64,000 bases of DNA from Miltoncostaea sp963771025 (lineage in GTDB: Bacteria > Actinomycetota > Thermoleophilia > Miltoncostaeales > Miltoncostaeaceae): NCBI GenBank assembly GCA_963771025.1, contig CAVYRL010000008.1:124001-188000 (forward strand), written 5' to 3'. The notes under the pieces are model-generated. The model worked only from the letters and a program-made list of their open reading frames with translations, searched no databases and was not told the origin of the DNA. This document shows, in pieces, positions 1-8,865 of this stretch. Numbering within the stretch: position 1 is the first letter of the stretch; each line of letters opens with the position of its first letter. Position numbers and translations under genes: made by a program.

Positions 1-339
1 CGCTATCGACACCGCCAGGTACGTCGCCGCCAGCGCGAGATGCCCATCCCTGCCCAGTTGGACCACCTCGAGCTGGAAGGTCGAGAAGGTGGTCAGGCCG
101 CCACACAGGCCCGTGCCGACGAAGGGGCGACGGTAGGTGGTCGGAGGCAGCCGCTCCATGAGGCGGGTCCCGGCGTATCCGAGCAGCAGGCAGCCCACGA
201 TGTTGGCGACGAAGGTGCCCCACGGCCAGCGCCCCGGCTCGGTGGGCATCAGGTCCGCCAGGCCCAGCCGCGCCCACGCGCCCAGCGCCCCGCCCACGGC
301 GATCGCCGGGAGGGTCAGGTCTTGTGCGCGGCGCGGCAT
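1..339 (-). CDS. crcB: Fluoride channel FluC/CrcB (partial, 3' end outside window)
   Basis: Small membrane protein of the CrcB/Fluc family, which exports fluoride as a dual-topology dimer. The reading frame runs off the left edge, so 113 N-terminal codons are visible. Family marks are the early GGALGAWAR glycine-arginine motif, PWGTFVANIVGC with the conserved Asn, and GLCGGLTTFSTF, the pore/Na+ site motif. I start at ATG 339; an in-frame GTG at 357 would add six residues. It is divergent from the YgjP-like gene at 367 with almost no gap. Many actinobacteria carry two crcB copies in tandem; a partner could lie to the left but cannot be seen. Confidence 0.9.
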   Translation of the reverse strand, partial: MPRRAQDLTLPAIAVGGALGAWARLGLADLMPTEPGRWPWGTFVANIVGCLLLGYAGTRLMERLPPTTYRRPFVGTGLCGGLTTFSTFQLEVVQLGRDGHLALAATYLAVSIA

Positions 340-366
340 CCGGGCGATGGTAGTCACTAACCTGGG

Positions 367-1083
367 GTGCCGATGGAGCGCCGCGAATCGCCGTATCCCT
401 GCACGATCGTGCGGCACCGGGGCGCCCGGCGCATGACGCTGCGCGTGATGTCCTCCGGGGTCCGGCTGACGATCCCGCCCCACACGCCGGCCCGCCAGGT
501 GGACGCCTTCCTGCGGACGTCCGGCGACTGGGTGCGCACCCAGACGGCGCTCCTCCCCCCTCCCTCGGCTCCGCTCGCCGACGGCGATCGCCTGGCGTAC
601 CTCGACGGGACGCTCGATCTGGTGGTCCGGATGGCCCCGGGGCAGCGGCCGCGGGTCCACCGTGACGGCAGCGCCCTGCACGTCGGGGTCACCGGCGGTG
701 CGTCGGTCAACGCCCTCGTCGAGCGCTGGTACCGCCGCGAAGCACGCGAGGTGCTCCGCGCGCGCTCGCGGGTGCTGGCCGACCGGCTGGGCGTCACCCT
801 GCTGGACGTCACCGTCCGCGACCCGCGCTCACGCTGGGGCAGCTGCTCGCGCGCCGGGCGGCTCTCCTACTCCTGGCGGCTGCTGCTGGCCCCGGAGAGC
901 GTGCTCGACTACGTGGTGACGCACGAGGTGTGCCATCTGCGCCGGCCGGACCACTCCCACGCCTTCTGGGATCTGGTTCGCGAGGAGTTCCCCGGCGTCA
1001 ACGATGCCCGGTGGTGGCTGCGCGCGCACGGACCCGACCTGCACCGCGGCCCCTCGTGGCGGAGCACCGTGGCGTCCGGCTAG
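367..1083 (+). CDS. YgjP/SprT-like zinc metallopeptidase (DUF45)
   Basis: Predicted cytosolic metal-dependent hydrolase of 238 residues, the usual size for the YgjP (DUF45) family. The C-terminal third has the zinc motif VTHEVCHLRRPDHSHAFW: His-Glu-x-x-x-His followed by a third His ligand. It is preceded by the family block DPRSRWGSCSRAGRLSYSWRL. The N-terminal half is the beta-rich part that is variable in this family. Translation starts at GTG 367; ATG 373 is an alternative two codons later. The cellular substrate of YgjP proteins is not established, so I do not propose one. Confidence 0.85.
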   Translation: MPMERRESPYPCTIVRHRGARRMTLRVMSSGVRLTIPPHTPARQVDAFLRTSGDWVRTQTALLPPPSAPLADGDRLAYLDGTLDLVVRMAPGQRPRVHRDGSALHVGVTGGASVNALVERWYRREAREVLRARSRVLADRLGVTLLDVTVRDPRSRWGSCSRAGRLSYSWRLLLAPESVLDYVVTHEVCHLRRPDHSHAFWDLVREEFPGVNDARWWLRAHGPDLHRGPSWRSTVASG

Positions 1084-1127
1084 GCGACGCCACGTGATCC
1101 GCGACGCCGGCGGCCGCCGAGGCGCCG

Positions 1128-2117
1128 TCAGCCCCGCCTGATCCGGAAGATGCGGTCCTCGATGTTGGCCGCGCCCAGCTGGTCGTTGCGGGCGAGGCTG
1201 TCCTTGCGCAGCACCTGGAGGCCCGCGAGCGCGCCGGGCACATCGAGGCCGTAGCCGGCGGTCCGCTCCCAGGCGTCGCCGGCGCGCAGGGTCTCGCCCT
1301 TGTCGGTGAGGACGTAGGCCAGCGCCCGCCAGCCGTACGGGTCCTCGTCCTCCTCCTCGATCACGCGCAGCGCCGCCTGCTCGGCCCCGTCGAGGTCTCC
1401 GCGCGCCCGGAGCGTCGCGGAGAGGGCGATCCACCCCGGGGCGTTCTCACGCACGGTCGAGAGCATGGCGACGCTCTCGCGCAGGGCCTTCTCGCTGCCG
1501 GCGATGTCGCCGACGTCACGCCGGGCGGCGCCCAGGGTGTTCAGCGATCCGGCCGTGACCTTCAGCGCATGCGCCCGCTCGGCCATCGCGAGGGCCTGGA
1601 GGCTGTGCCCCTCCACCCGCGCGCGCCGCGCGTCGCGGAGCGCGGTGGCGAAGTCGGAGACCCCCGCGGCCGCCGCGCGCTCCTCCTCGAGGGTCGCGCG
1701 CGCTTCGGCGCTGCCCAGGAACATCACGTCGCCCGGCGCCATGCGCGCGTCGTCGTCCCCGTAGTGCTCGATCCTGTCGCGCGCCACCCGCAGGCGCTCC
1801 TCGCGCTCGCTGATCGCCCGCGAAGCGGCGCTCGCGGCGCGCGCCGGAGATCGCGAGGCGTGCAGGAGGGCGTCGTACTCACGGCGCACGTCCGGGCGCA
1901 GCAGGGCCTTCTCGCCCTGATCGCAGAACGCCTTCTCGATCGCCCGCTTGTTCTGGGGCATCGGCGTGCCGGCGATCTCGCGGCGCTTGGCCTCGGCCGC
2001 CGCGGAGATCGCCTCGGCGTCGGCGTTCTCCGGGATCCCGAACCACGCGTACAGGTCGCGGGACGCCAGCTCTCGGAGGAACCGGTCCCGGCGGCTCTTT
2101 GGGTCCTCGGCGGCCAC
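1128..2117 (-). CDS. Degenerate J-domain protein with TPR-like repeats
   Basis: Cytosolic protein of 329 residues. Residues about 20-90 look like a J-domain: DLYAWFGIPENADAEAI at the first helix and RPDVRREYDALL at the end. The diagnostic His-Pro-Asp between helices II and III is replaced by GTPMPQ, so it should not stimulate a DnaK ATPase in the classical way. Residues about 150-310 are Ala/Arg/Leu-rich helical pairs typical of TPR arrays (for example ALAMAERAHALKVTAGSLNT). It starts at GTG 2117 without a strong ribosome binding site. Function unknown; a scaffold role is only a guess. Confidence 0.7.
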   Translation of the reverse strand: MAAEDPKSRRDRFLRELASRDLYAWFGIPENADAEAISAAAEAKRREIAGTPMPQNKRAIEKAFCDQGEKALLRPDVRREYDALLHASRSPARAASAASRAISEREERLRVARDRIEHYGDDDARMAPGDVMFLGSAEARATLEEERAAAAGVSDFATALRDARRARVEGHSLQALAMAERAHALKVTAGSLNTLGAARRDVGDIAGSEKALRESVAMLSTVRENAPGWIALSATLRARGDLDGAEQAALRVIEEEDEDPYGWRALAYVLTDKGETLRAGDAWERTAGYGLDVPGALAGLQVLRKDSLARNDQLGAANIEDRIFRIRRG

Positions 2118-2171
2118 TGCGGTAACCCTAGACGAGAGGACGCCGCGACGGCGCCCGGGCGCAGCGCGGCG

Positions 2172-3107
2172 CTAGCGCGTCCAGTCGCTCAGATCGCGGC
2201 CGATGAGCTCCCCGAGCTCGCCGACATCGTCGCGGAAGTAGTCGCGCAGCCGCTGGGCGAACTCGGGCGTGATCCCCTCTCGCCGCCTCACCTCGCGGTT
2301 GCGGCTGCGGACGCGCTCCAGGACGCCGAGGCGCTCGATGCCGCCGATCCGCTTGACGCTCCTGGCCACCGAGACGAGAGCCGGCGGGGGGCGCTGGGTG
2401 AAACGCGCGACCGCCCCTGCCCGGTGCACCTTGTTCTCGTTCACGCGGGGGAAGTCGGCGCGGCCGTCGTCGGGCACCCCGAGGAAATCCAGCGTCCGGC
2501 GGTAGATCGCGCCCGTGTCGCCGCGCAGGTCGTCGAACACGTGCACGAGGACCCGCTCGGGCGGGAACGAGTCGTAGACGCGGCGCAGCTGCGCGCCGAG
2601 GCTCGCCGCCGCCCCGTACTGCAGGAAAGCCGGCACGCGCACGCTGGCGGGCAGGCGCTCGCCGCGTGAGCGCTCCTCCTGGAGGTCCCACGCCACCTCG
2701 GGATCGGCCTCGTCCTCGTCGAGCATGTAGCGCAGCTGCGAGTGGAGCGACGGGACGAGATCGACCGGATTCCGCACCATGACGATCACCCGCATGTCGT
2801 CGGCGAACGCCGCGATGTTGCGGGCGGCGGTGGCCGAGTAGAGGTACCAGACCGACGCCTCCCCAACCGCGAGGTCGTCGTGGCCGGCGTCCTCGAAGAG
2901 CCTCAGGTAGTGCGCCTGCGACCGCTGGCCGGGGGCGTAGTAGTAGTCGAAGTCGTCGCAGAAGTAGTGCGGCTCCTTCGGGCGCGAGACGAAGATCCGC
3001 GGGTGCTCGCGGAGGTACTCGCTGAGGGCCGTGGTACCGCACTTCGGAGCGCCGAGGATGATGAAGTTCGGTTGCTGGGGCACGTTTCGCCAGTCTACTA
3101 CGCGCAT
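2172..3107 (-). CDS. PAPS-dependent sulfotransferase family protein
   Basis: 311-residue cytosolic sulfotransferase-fold protein that would move a sulfuryl group from PAPS to an unknown acceptor. The 5'-phosphosulfate loop is GAPKCGTTALSEYL at residues about 18-31. The 3'-phosphate motif is MVRNPVDLVPSLHSQLR, with the conserved Arg and Ser. A C-terminal NENKVHR and RLRDYFRDDVGEL block matches bacterial heparan-type and Stf-like enzymes. I start at ATG 3107, nine residues before the NFIILGAPK strand. The frame is open further upstream, but that part has no sulfotransferase features. The acceptor could be a glycan or lipid; neighbours give no clue. Confidence 0.85.
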   Translation of the reverse strand: MRVVDWRNVPQQPNFIILGAPKCGTTALSEYLREHPRIFVSRPKEPHYFCDDFDYYYAPGQRSQAHYLRLFEDAGHDDLAVGEASVWYLYSATAARNIAAFADDMRVIVMVRNPVDLVPSLHSQLRYMLDEDEADPEVAWDLQEERSRGERLPASVRVPAFLQYGAAASLGAQLRRVYDSFPPERVLVHVFDDLRGDTGAIYRRTLDFLGVPDDGRADFPRVNENKVHRAGAVARFTQRPPPALVSVARSVKRIGGIERLGVLERVRSRNREVRRREGITPEFAQRLRDYFRDDVGELGELIGRDLSDWTR

Positions 3108-3365
3108 CTCGGCGGTCCGCGGGCGCAATCGGCGGCCCGGAGGCGACGGACGCCCTTGCCCCCGCGACGGTCGTCCGCTTGCATGTCCGGGTCGGAGGCG
3201 TCCACGCCCCGACGCCACGCGGGCGGCCATGACGCCGACGCGACGGAGGGACGGCCCGACGCGGGCGGCCTCCGCTCGCCCGCGATGCGACTCGGGGCCG
3301 AACGACGTGCCCCAGTCGCTCTCGTGCACGGACGGCACGGGCCCGCCCCCGATCGAAGGCCACAT

Positions 3366-4151
3366 GTGAAGTCCATCCTGACGCTGGCCGCCGTACTCGC
3401 GGTCATCCCCACGGTCACGCAGGCCTCGCCCCCGAGAGCCGAGGCCCCCGCCCCCACGGTCGACGACCTGCAGCGGCGCGTGAACCAGCTCTCGAACCGC
3501 GCTCAGACACACGCCCGGCAGCTCGGCCTGCGGCCCGCCGCCGCCGCCACGCGGCCCGCGTCCCGCCCCGATCTCCTCGCCCGCCAGGCGCGCCGCCTCA
3601 CCCGCGTCACCCGCTTCCTCGCGGACCGGCACGAGCTCGCGGCGGCCGTCGACGAGCGCTCGCTGCCATCGCGCCGACCGGTCGCCTCGCTGCCGGCGCG
3701 CACGGCCCGCGCCTACGCGGCCGCCGCGCGCCGCGCCGTCCGCCTGGGCATCCGCCGACCGCCGGCCCCACCCGCGGCGACCGGCCCACGCGCCCGCCAC
3801 GAGCAGTTCGCCTACTGGCACACCGTGGCGCGATGGCTGGACCGCCAGTCGGAGCGGGTCCGCCGCGACGAGAGGCCGCTGTCCCGGCGGGTGCCCCACT
3901 ACGCCCAATGGATGTGCATCGCCGGCCACGAGTCGCACGCGACCTGGGACGCCTCGACCGGCAATGGCTACTACGGCGGTCTCCAGATGGATCGCGACTT
4001 CCAGCGCACCTACAGCCCACGGCTCTACGCGAGCAAGGGAACGGCCGACAACTGGACCGCCGAGGAGCAGATGCTCACGGCGGAGAAGGCGCTTCCCGGC
4101 CGGGGATTCACCCCGTGGCCGAACACCGCCCGCATGTGCGGGCTGCTCTGA
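3366..4151 (+). CDS. Secreted lysozyme/transglycosylase-like protein
   Basis: 261-residue exported protein. It opens with a signal peptide (VKSILTLAAVLAVIPTVTQA) read from GTG 3366, followed by an Ala/Arg-rich, mostly helical region with repeated RQARRL/RVTRFL segments. The last 80 residues form a small glycosidase-like domain: CIAGHESHATWDASTGNGYY then GGLQMDRDFQRTYSP, and PWPNTARMCGLL at the very end, with paired cysteines. The Glu in GHES sits where resuscitation-promoting-factor and transglycosylase-like domains have their catalytic acid. It probably acts on peptidoglycan outside the cell. A strong hairpin terminator follows 13 bases after the stop. Confidence 0.8.
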   Translation: MKSILTLAAVLAVIPTVTQASPPRAEAPAPTVDDLQRRVNQLSNRAQTHARQLGLRPAAAATRPASRPDLLARQARRLTRVTRFLADRHELAAAVDERSLPSRRPVASLPARTARAYAAAARRAVRLGIRRPPAPPAATGPRARHEQFAYWHTVARWLDRQSERVRRDERPLSRRVPHYAQWMCIAGHESHATWDASTGNGYYGGLQMDRDFQRTYSPRLYASKGTADNWTAEEQMLTAEKALPGRGFTPWPNTARMCGLL

Positions 4152-4163
4152 CCCACGGAGATC

Positions 4164-4199
4164 GGCCCCGGTGCCGCCCCCATGGGCGGCACCGGGGCC
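4164..4199. terminator. Bidirectional hairpin terminator
   Basis: Perfect 16 bp stem (GGCCCCGGTGCCGCCC and its complement) with loop CCAT, lying exactly between two convergent genes (stops at 4151 and 4205). It has no clear T tract, as is common in GC-rich actinobacteria, so strength on each strand is inferred. Confidence 0.85.
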
Positions 4200-4204
4200 T
4201 CAGA

Positions 4205-4918
4205 TCAGCGGTTGCCCCCGAGAAGCTGCAGCATGAACAGGAATACGTTGAAGGCGTCGAGGAAGATCGAGCAGGCGATCATCACGACGTCCGCGTTGCC
4301 GGCCTTCCGCAGGCGGTTGAAGTCGAAGATCGTGAGGCCGGCGAACACGACCAGTCCGCCGATGCACCAGATCAGGTCGCCGCCGGGGATGTTGACGAAG
4401 ATCGCGACGAGGCCGAAGACCAGCAGGATGATCAGGCCGACGAACGAGATCCGACCGAGCCAGGTCAGGTCGCGCTTGGTCAGGTAGCCGACCGTGCCCA
4501 TGATCGCCATGAAGATGGCCGTCAGCCCGGCGGCCTGGGCGATGATCGTTCCGCCGCCCTCCACGCTGGCGTACTGGTTCAACGTCGGGCCGATCGCCAA
4601 TCCGAGCAGGGCGCCGAGTCCGAAGAGCATCCCCATCTGGAGCCCGGACACCTCGTCGCGCTTGCGCGCGAAGCTCATCGCGATGATCAGGACGAACGCG
4701 CCGACCCAGGACAGCAGGGCCCATCCACCGGAGAGGTCACGGCCGACCCACGCCCCGGCGGCGGCGAATGCCGCGGTGATCGCGACGAGGAACATCACCT
4801 TGCCGAAGATCGCGCGCGAATCGGCCTTCGCGCCGGTCGCGGCGTCCCATGTCTGGCGGTCGTATCCGTAGGTCTCGGGGGTCTCGGCCACCGTCTCTCC
4901 CTGTTTCTCGGGGGTCAT
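4205..4918 (-). CDS. Bax inhibitor-1/YccA family membrane protein
   Basis: 237-residue polytopic membrane protein of the BI-1 (TMBIM/YccA) family with about seven transmembrane helices after a soluble N-terminus (PETYGYDRQTWDAATG). Typical segments are the last helices DLIWCIGGLVVFAGLTIFDF and ACSIFLDAFNVFLFMLQLL, which contain the acidic residues associated with the pH-sensing/Ca2+ leak centre in characterised BI-1 proteins. ATG 4918 is used; an upstream TTG at 4921 adds one residue. Monocistronic, converging on the terminator at 4164-4199. Bacterial physiological role is not settled. Confidence 0.88.
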   Translation of the reverse strand: MTPEKQGETVAETPETYGYDRQTWDAATGAKADSRAIFGKVMFLVAITAAFAAAGAWVGRDLSGGWALLSWVGAFVLIIAMSFARKRDEVSGLQMGMLFGLGALLGLAIGPTLNQYASVEGGGTIIAQAAGLTAIFMAIMGTVGYLTKRDLTWLGRISFVGLIILLVFGLVAIFVNIPGGDLIWCIGGLVVFAGLTIFDFNRLRKAGNADVVMIACSIFLDAFNVFLFMLQLLGGNR

Positions 4919-5041
4919 CAACCCGGCGACGCGGCCCGGGCGGGCCGTCCGCGGTATCGGAAGGGTACTACCGGGTGATTCGACAGTTCACCCCCTCCGG
5001 ATGACGCATCAGCGCCGGTGGCGTGGGTAGGATCGCGCGCA

Positions 5042-5515
5042 ATGGCGGACGGATTCCACCGGGTCACCCAGAAGGTGCTCGACCAGATCGCCCGAGATCC
5101 CTTCGTGGGCGCATGGAGGGCGGTCGCCATCATCACGACCGCGGTCACCATCGCGGGCGGCCTGCTGGTGCGCCTGACCGATCCCGACCAGATCCACAGC
5201 GTCTGGGAGGGGTTCTGGTGGGCCATCCAGACGGTCACCACCGTCGGCTACGGCGACGTCATCCCGAACTCGCCGCTCGGCCGCGTGATCGCCGCCGTGG
5301 TGATGATCGGCGGCATCGGGTTCATCACCGTCACGACCGCGGCCATCGCGAGCGCCTTCGTCGAGGCGGCGCGGCGGCGCAACACGAGCGACGCGGACAT
5401 CGAGAGCGACATCTCCCTGCTGCGCAAGGAGGTCGCGACGCTGGCCGACGAGGTCCGCGACCTGAGGGCGGCGGTGCTTGCCGGCGATCCCGAGGCGGAC
5501 CCGCCATCGCGATGA
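5042..5515 (+). CDS. Two-TM potassium channel (Ion_trans_2)
   Basis: 157-residue KcsA-like pore protein. TM1 (residues about 21-43, ending VRLTDP), the pore loop with selectivity filter TVTTVGYGDVIP, and TM2 (VIAAVVMIGGIGFITVTTAA) are all present. A C-terminal heptad-like segment (IESDISLLRKEVATLADEVR) can form the cytoplasmic four-helix coiled coil of such tetramers. The first start well placed ahead of TM1 is ATG 5042; no extra voltage-sensor helices are encoded. The stop overlaps the ATG of the next gene by four bases, so channel and downstream phosphodiesterase are probably translated together. Confidence 0.9.
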   Translation: MADGFHRVTQKVLDQIARDPFVGAWRAVAIITTAVTIAGGLLVRLTDPDQIHSVWEGFWWAIQTVTTVGYGDVIPNSPLGRVIAAVVMIGGIGFITVTTAAIASAFVEAARRRNTSDADIESDISLLRKEVATLADEVRDLRAAVLAGDPEADPPSR

Positions 5516-7512
5516 CCACGCCCTCCGGGGCGCCGCCGATCTACGACCAGAGCACGGCATGGAAGCCGGGGCGGCCCACGCTGCGGCCCACGCAGCTGCT
5601 GGTGTCGTGGGTGCTGTCCGCCGTGACCCTGATCCTGGTGTCGTGGATCCTTCCCGGCATCGCCCTGACCGGGTTCTTCGGCGCCCTTCTCGCGACGGCG
5701 ATCATCGCCGCGCTCAACGTGCTGCTGCCGCCGGTGATCGCGGGGCTGCGCCTGCCCTACACGGTGGGCCTGAGCTTCCTCCTGATCCTGATCCTCGACG
5801 CTCTGCTGCTGATGCTCGCCGAGGCGATCGCGCCGGACGCCCTCCGAGTGGACAACTTCTGGTGGGCGCTGCTCGCGGCCCTTCTGATGTCGGCGGTCGG
5901 AATGGCGCTCGCGGTCGCCACCGGGACCAACGAGGACGACGCCTACACGCTGCGCCTCGCCCAGCGCATCGCCAAGAGGACCGGCGGCGCGACCCACACC
6001 GACGTGCCCGGCATCATCTTCCTCGAGATCGACGGCCTCGCCCTCCCGGTCCTACGGCGCGCGATGCGCGACGGCAACGCGCCAGAGATGGCGCGCTGGC
6101 TGGCCGAGGACACCCACCGCCTGGTCCAGTGGGAGACGGACCTCTCGTCCCAGACCGGCGCCAGCCAGGCCGGCATCCTGCTCGGCTCCAATCACGACAT
6201 CCCGGCGTTCCGCTGGGTCGAGAAGGAGACCGGGCGCGTCATGACCTGCTCGGCGCCCGGCGACTGCGCCGAGATCGAGCGGCGTCACGCGACCGGTGAC
6301 GGCCTGCTCGTCGACGGCGGGGCGAGCCGGGGCAACCTGCTCTCGGGCGAGGCGGACGAGGTGATCCTCACCGTCAGCCGCATGGACGCCGACAAGGAGG
6401 CCAACCCGGGCTACCGCGCATTCTTCGCGAACGGCCTCAACGTCACCCGCACCCTGGTGCTCTACCTCTTCGAGGTCGTCCTCGAGTGGACCGCCGCGGT
6501 GCGCAGCGCCCGCCGCGACGTGCGCCCGCGCGGCCACCGTGGCGGCAGCTACCCGTTCCTGCGGGCGGCGATGTGCGTCGCGGTGCGCGATCTGGTGATC
6601 TTCGGGGTGCTCAGCGACATGATGAAGGGGCGGCCCGCGGTGTACGCCACCTTCGCCTCGTACGACGAGGTCGCGCACCACTCGGGCCTCGAGCGCGCTG
6701 ACACGCTCGAGGCGCTGCGCAAGCTGGACCAGCAGTTCGGCCGTGTCGCGCGCGCCTGTCAGTACGCCCCCCGCCCCTACGCCATCGTGGTCCTCTCCGA
6801 CCACGGGCAGACGCAGGGCGCCACGTTCCTCCAGCGCAACGGCTACGGGCTCGACGAGATGGTGCGGGGGGCGATGTCGAGCGGCTCGGTGGCGGACGTG
6901 CCGGCGGGCGACGAGAACGACACGGCGGTCAGCAAGGCGTTCAGCGAGGCCACCGGCCGCGCGCCCCGGTCGCCGGAGTCGAGCGAGGGCGTCGCCGGGG
7001 AGGACGCGATCGTGCTGGGCTCGGGCAACCTCGGCCTGATCTACCTGATGGACGAGCCGCGGCGGCTGACGCTCGAGGAGATCGACGCCCGCCATCCCGA
7101 CCTCGTGCCCACGCTGCGCGAGCACCCCCACATCGGCTTCATCCTCGTGCGCTCGCACTCCGAGGGCGCGCTCGCGCTGGGAGCGCGCGGGCTGCGGCAC
7201 CTGGAGAGTGGGCGCGTCGAGGGCGAGGATCCGCTGGCCGCCTTCTCGCCCACCGCCGCCGAGCACCTGCTGCGCACCGACGGCTTCCCGCACGTCGCCG
7301 ACATCATGGTCAACAGCTTCTACGACCCGGAACTCGACGAGGGCTGCGCATTCGAGGAACTGATCTCATTCCACGGCGGCATGGGCGGTCCCCAGACAGA
7401 GCCCTTCCTGATGCCGCCGGCCGACTTCCCGATGCCCGACGAGCCGATCGTGGGCGCCGAGGCGCTGCACCGGGTGCTGAAGGGCTGGCGCACGATGCTG
7501 CAGGGTGGCTGA
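5512..7512 (+). CDS. Membrane-anchored phosphodiesterase (holin-like TM domain + alkaline phosphatase superfamily)
   Basis: 666-residue fusion. Residues about 25-140 hold four hydrophobic segments like the small actinobacterial 'phage holin family' membrane domain. After a cytosolic linker, residues about 165-610 form an alkaline-phosphatase/nucleotide-pyrophosphatase domain. Metal-site features are FLEIDGLALP (first Asp), SQTGASQAGIL (nucleophile Thr/Ser region), TFASYDEVAHHSG (Asp/His ligands), VVLSDHGQTQG (Asp-His) and SFHGGMGGPQTEPF (last His). Substrate is not predictable; phosphodiester or phospholipid head groups are typical. It overlaps the K+ channel upstream by 4 bases and the MBL hydrolase downstream by 8, so the three form one operon. 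Confidence 0.85.
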   Translation: MTTPSGAPPIYDQSTAWKPGRPTLRPTQLLVSWVLSAVTLILVSWILPGIALTGFFGALLATAIIAALNVLLPPVIAGLRLPYTVGLSFLLILILDALLLMLAEAIAPDALRVDNFWWALLAALLMSAVGMALAVATGTNEDDAYTLRLAQRIAKRTGGATHTDVPGIIFLEIDGLALPVLRRAMRDGNAPEMARWLAEDTHRLVQWETDLSSQTGASQAGILLGSNHDIPAFRWVEKETGRVMTCSAPGDCAEIERRHATGDGLLVDGGASRGNLLSGEADEVILTVSRMDADKEANPGYRAFFANGLNVTRTLVLYLFEVVLEWTAAVRSARRDVRPRGHRGGSYPFLRAAMCVAVRDLVIFGVLSDMMKGRPAVYATFASYDEVAHHSGLERADTLEALRKLDQQFGRVARACQYAPRPYAIVVLSDHGQTQGATFLQRNGYGLDEMVRGAMSSGSVADVPAGDENDTAVSKAFSEATGRAPRSPESSEGVAGEDAIVLGSGNLGLIYLMDEPRRLTLEEIDARHPDLVPTLREHPHIGFILVRSHSEGALALGARGLRHLESGRVEGEDPLAAFSPTAAEHLLRTDGFPHVADIMVNSFYDPELDEGCAFEELISFHGGMGGPQTEPFLMPPADFPMPDEPIVGAEALHRVLKGWRTMLQGG

Positions 7513-8305
7513 GCCCTCCCCGAGCGCGACCCTCCCGAGCGCGTGCACGGTCACCTGGCTCGGCCACGCCACCGCGGTGATCGACCTCGACGGCGCGCGG
7601 CTGGTCACCGATCCGGTGGTCACGCGACGACTGGCGCACCTGCGCCGCATGGTGCCGCCGCCCGACATCCCCGCGGGGGTTGACGCCGCGCTGATCTCGC
7701 ACCTTCACCACGACCACCTGCACACGGCCTCGCTGCGTCGTGTCGATCCGGCGGTCATCCTGGCGCCGGCCGGATCGCGCCGCCTGTTCGCCCCGCCCCT
7801 CGACCGTCGACTCGTCGAGATGACCGCCGGGCAGGACGCGACGGCCGCAGGGCTGCGCGTGTCGGCCGTCCACGCCGAGCACGACGGCCGCCGCACCCGG
7901 GGGCACCTCGCGGCGCCGGCCCTCGGATACGTGCTCCAGGGCTCGTGGCGCGTCTACTTCGCCGGTGACACGGATCTCTTCCCGGCGATGGCCGAGCTGG
8001 CCTCACCGCGGATCGACGTCGCGCTGCTCCCGATCTGGGGATGGGGACCGTCGCTGGGGCCGGGCCACCTGAACCCCTTCACCGCGGCGCAGGCGCTCAC
8101 GCTGCTGCGGCCGCGGGTCGTGATCCCGATCCACTGGGGCACCTACGCGCCCCTGTGGGCGACCTCGGGCCGGCGCTACCTGTCACGTCCGGCCGAGGAC
8201 TTCGCCCGGCACGCCGCGCGCGTCGCGCCGGGCGTGGACGTGCGCATCCTGGCGCCCGGCGAGTCGGTGACGCTCGCCGGGCGCCCGGACGACCCGGAGG
8301 TCTAG
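7505..8305 (+). CDS. MBL-fold metallohydrolase (UlaG/NAPE-PLD-like)
   Basis: 266-residue cytosolic metallo-beta-lactamase-fold enzyme. It begins with TWLGHATAVIDLDGARLVTDPV, a typical start of the UlaG/NAPE-PLD branch, followed by the zinc motif SHLHHDHLH. Further metal ligands are GDTD (residues about 155) and PIHWGTYAP near the C-terminus. This branch hydrolyses lactones, phosphodiesters and N-acyl lipids; together with the upstream phosphodiesterase, a role in phospholipid or phosphodiester turnover is a reasonable inference. Starts at GTG 7505 inside the previous gene. It converges on the gene at 8302 with a four-base overlap of stops. Confidence 0.87.
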   Translation: MAEPSPSATLPSACTVTWLGHATAVIDLDGARLVTDPVVTRRLAHLRRMVPPPDIPAGVDAALISHLHHDHLHTASLRRVDPAVILAPAGSRRLFAPPLDRRLVEMTAGQDATAAGLRVSAVHAEHDGRRTRGHLAAPALGYVLQGSWRVYFAGDTDLFPAMAELASPRIDVALLPIWGWGPSLGPGHLNPFTAAQALTLLRPRVVIPIHWGTYAPLWATSGRRYLSRPAEDFARHAARVAPGVDVRILAPGESVTLAGRPDDPEV

Positions 8306-8823
8306 GAGCTCCCGCCCGAGCCCGAGACCAGGCCGGAGATCTCCTTCTCCACCTGCTCGCGCTGGAGGCCCTTGATCTCTCGGGTGAGACGCTTCTCGGC
8401 GTGCGAGAAGGCCTTGTCGATCTGCTCCTCCAGGCGCCAGTCGCCGATCACCAGCAGCGCCGCCTGGCCCTGGTCGAGCACCTCCCCGAGTTCCTTGACA
8501 TCGCCCCGGGAGAGCCCCTTCCAGATGTGCGCGCCGACGCCTCCGGCAACCGCGCCCACGGCCGCCGTGGCGATCAGGCTCGGCGGGAACAGCAGTCCCA
8601 GCAGGGCGCCCACGCCGAGGCCGCCCCACGCGCCCCGGCGGGTCGGGATCTCGTCCTTGTTGAGCCGCACCTTGCCCTCGGAGTCCTTCGTGATGACCGC
8701 GGCGTCGTACGTGCCGATCACCCCGACGTCGAACAGCCCCTTCACCACGTCGTAGTCGAGTTGCGCGTCCGCCTCCGTGTCGTACGCCCCGATGTAGACG
8801 AACGTCGTCCGGTCATCCCCCAT
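8302..8823 (-). CDS. DUF1269-family protein with glycine-rich hydrophobic hairpin
   Basis: 173-residue protein. The N-terminal alpha/beta part (TFVYIGAYDTEADAQLDYD) is the DUF1269-type domain found in general-stress-associated proteins. The middle, residues about 63-100, is a Gly/Ala hydrophobic hairpin (WGGLGVGALLGLLFPPSLIA). The C-terminal third is a charged helix ending in a Gly/Ser tail. ATG 8823 has an excellent ribosome binding site (GGAGGGTG, about 5 bases upstream). Function in this family is unknown; association with membranes is likely from the hairpin. Confidence 0.75.
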   Translation of the reverse strand: MGDDRTTFVYIGAYDTEADAQLDYDVVKGLFDVGVIGTYDAAVITKDSEGKVRLNKDEIPTRRGAWGGLGVGALLGLLFPPSLIATAAVGAVAGGVGAHIWKGLSRGDVKELGEVLDQGQAALLVIGDWRLEEQIDKAFSHAEKRLTREIKGLQREQVEKEISGLVSGSGGSS

Positions 8824-8865
8824 CTCGCACCCTCCGTCGCTCGATTGATGTCACACATACGCCGT

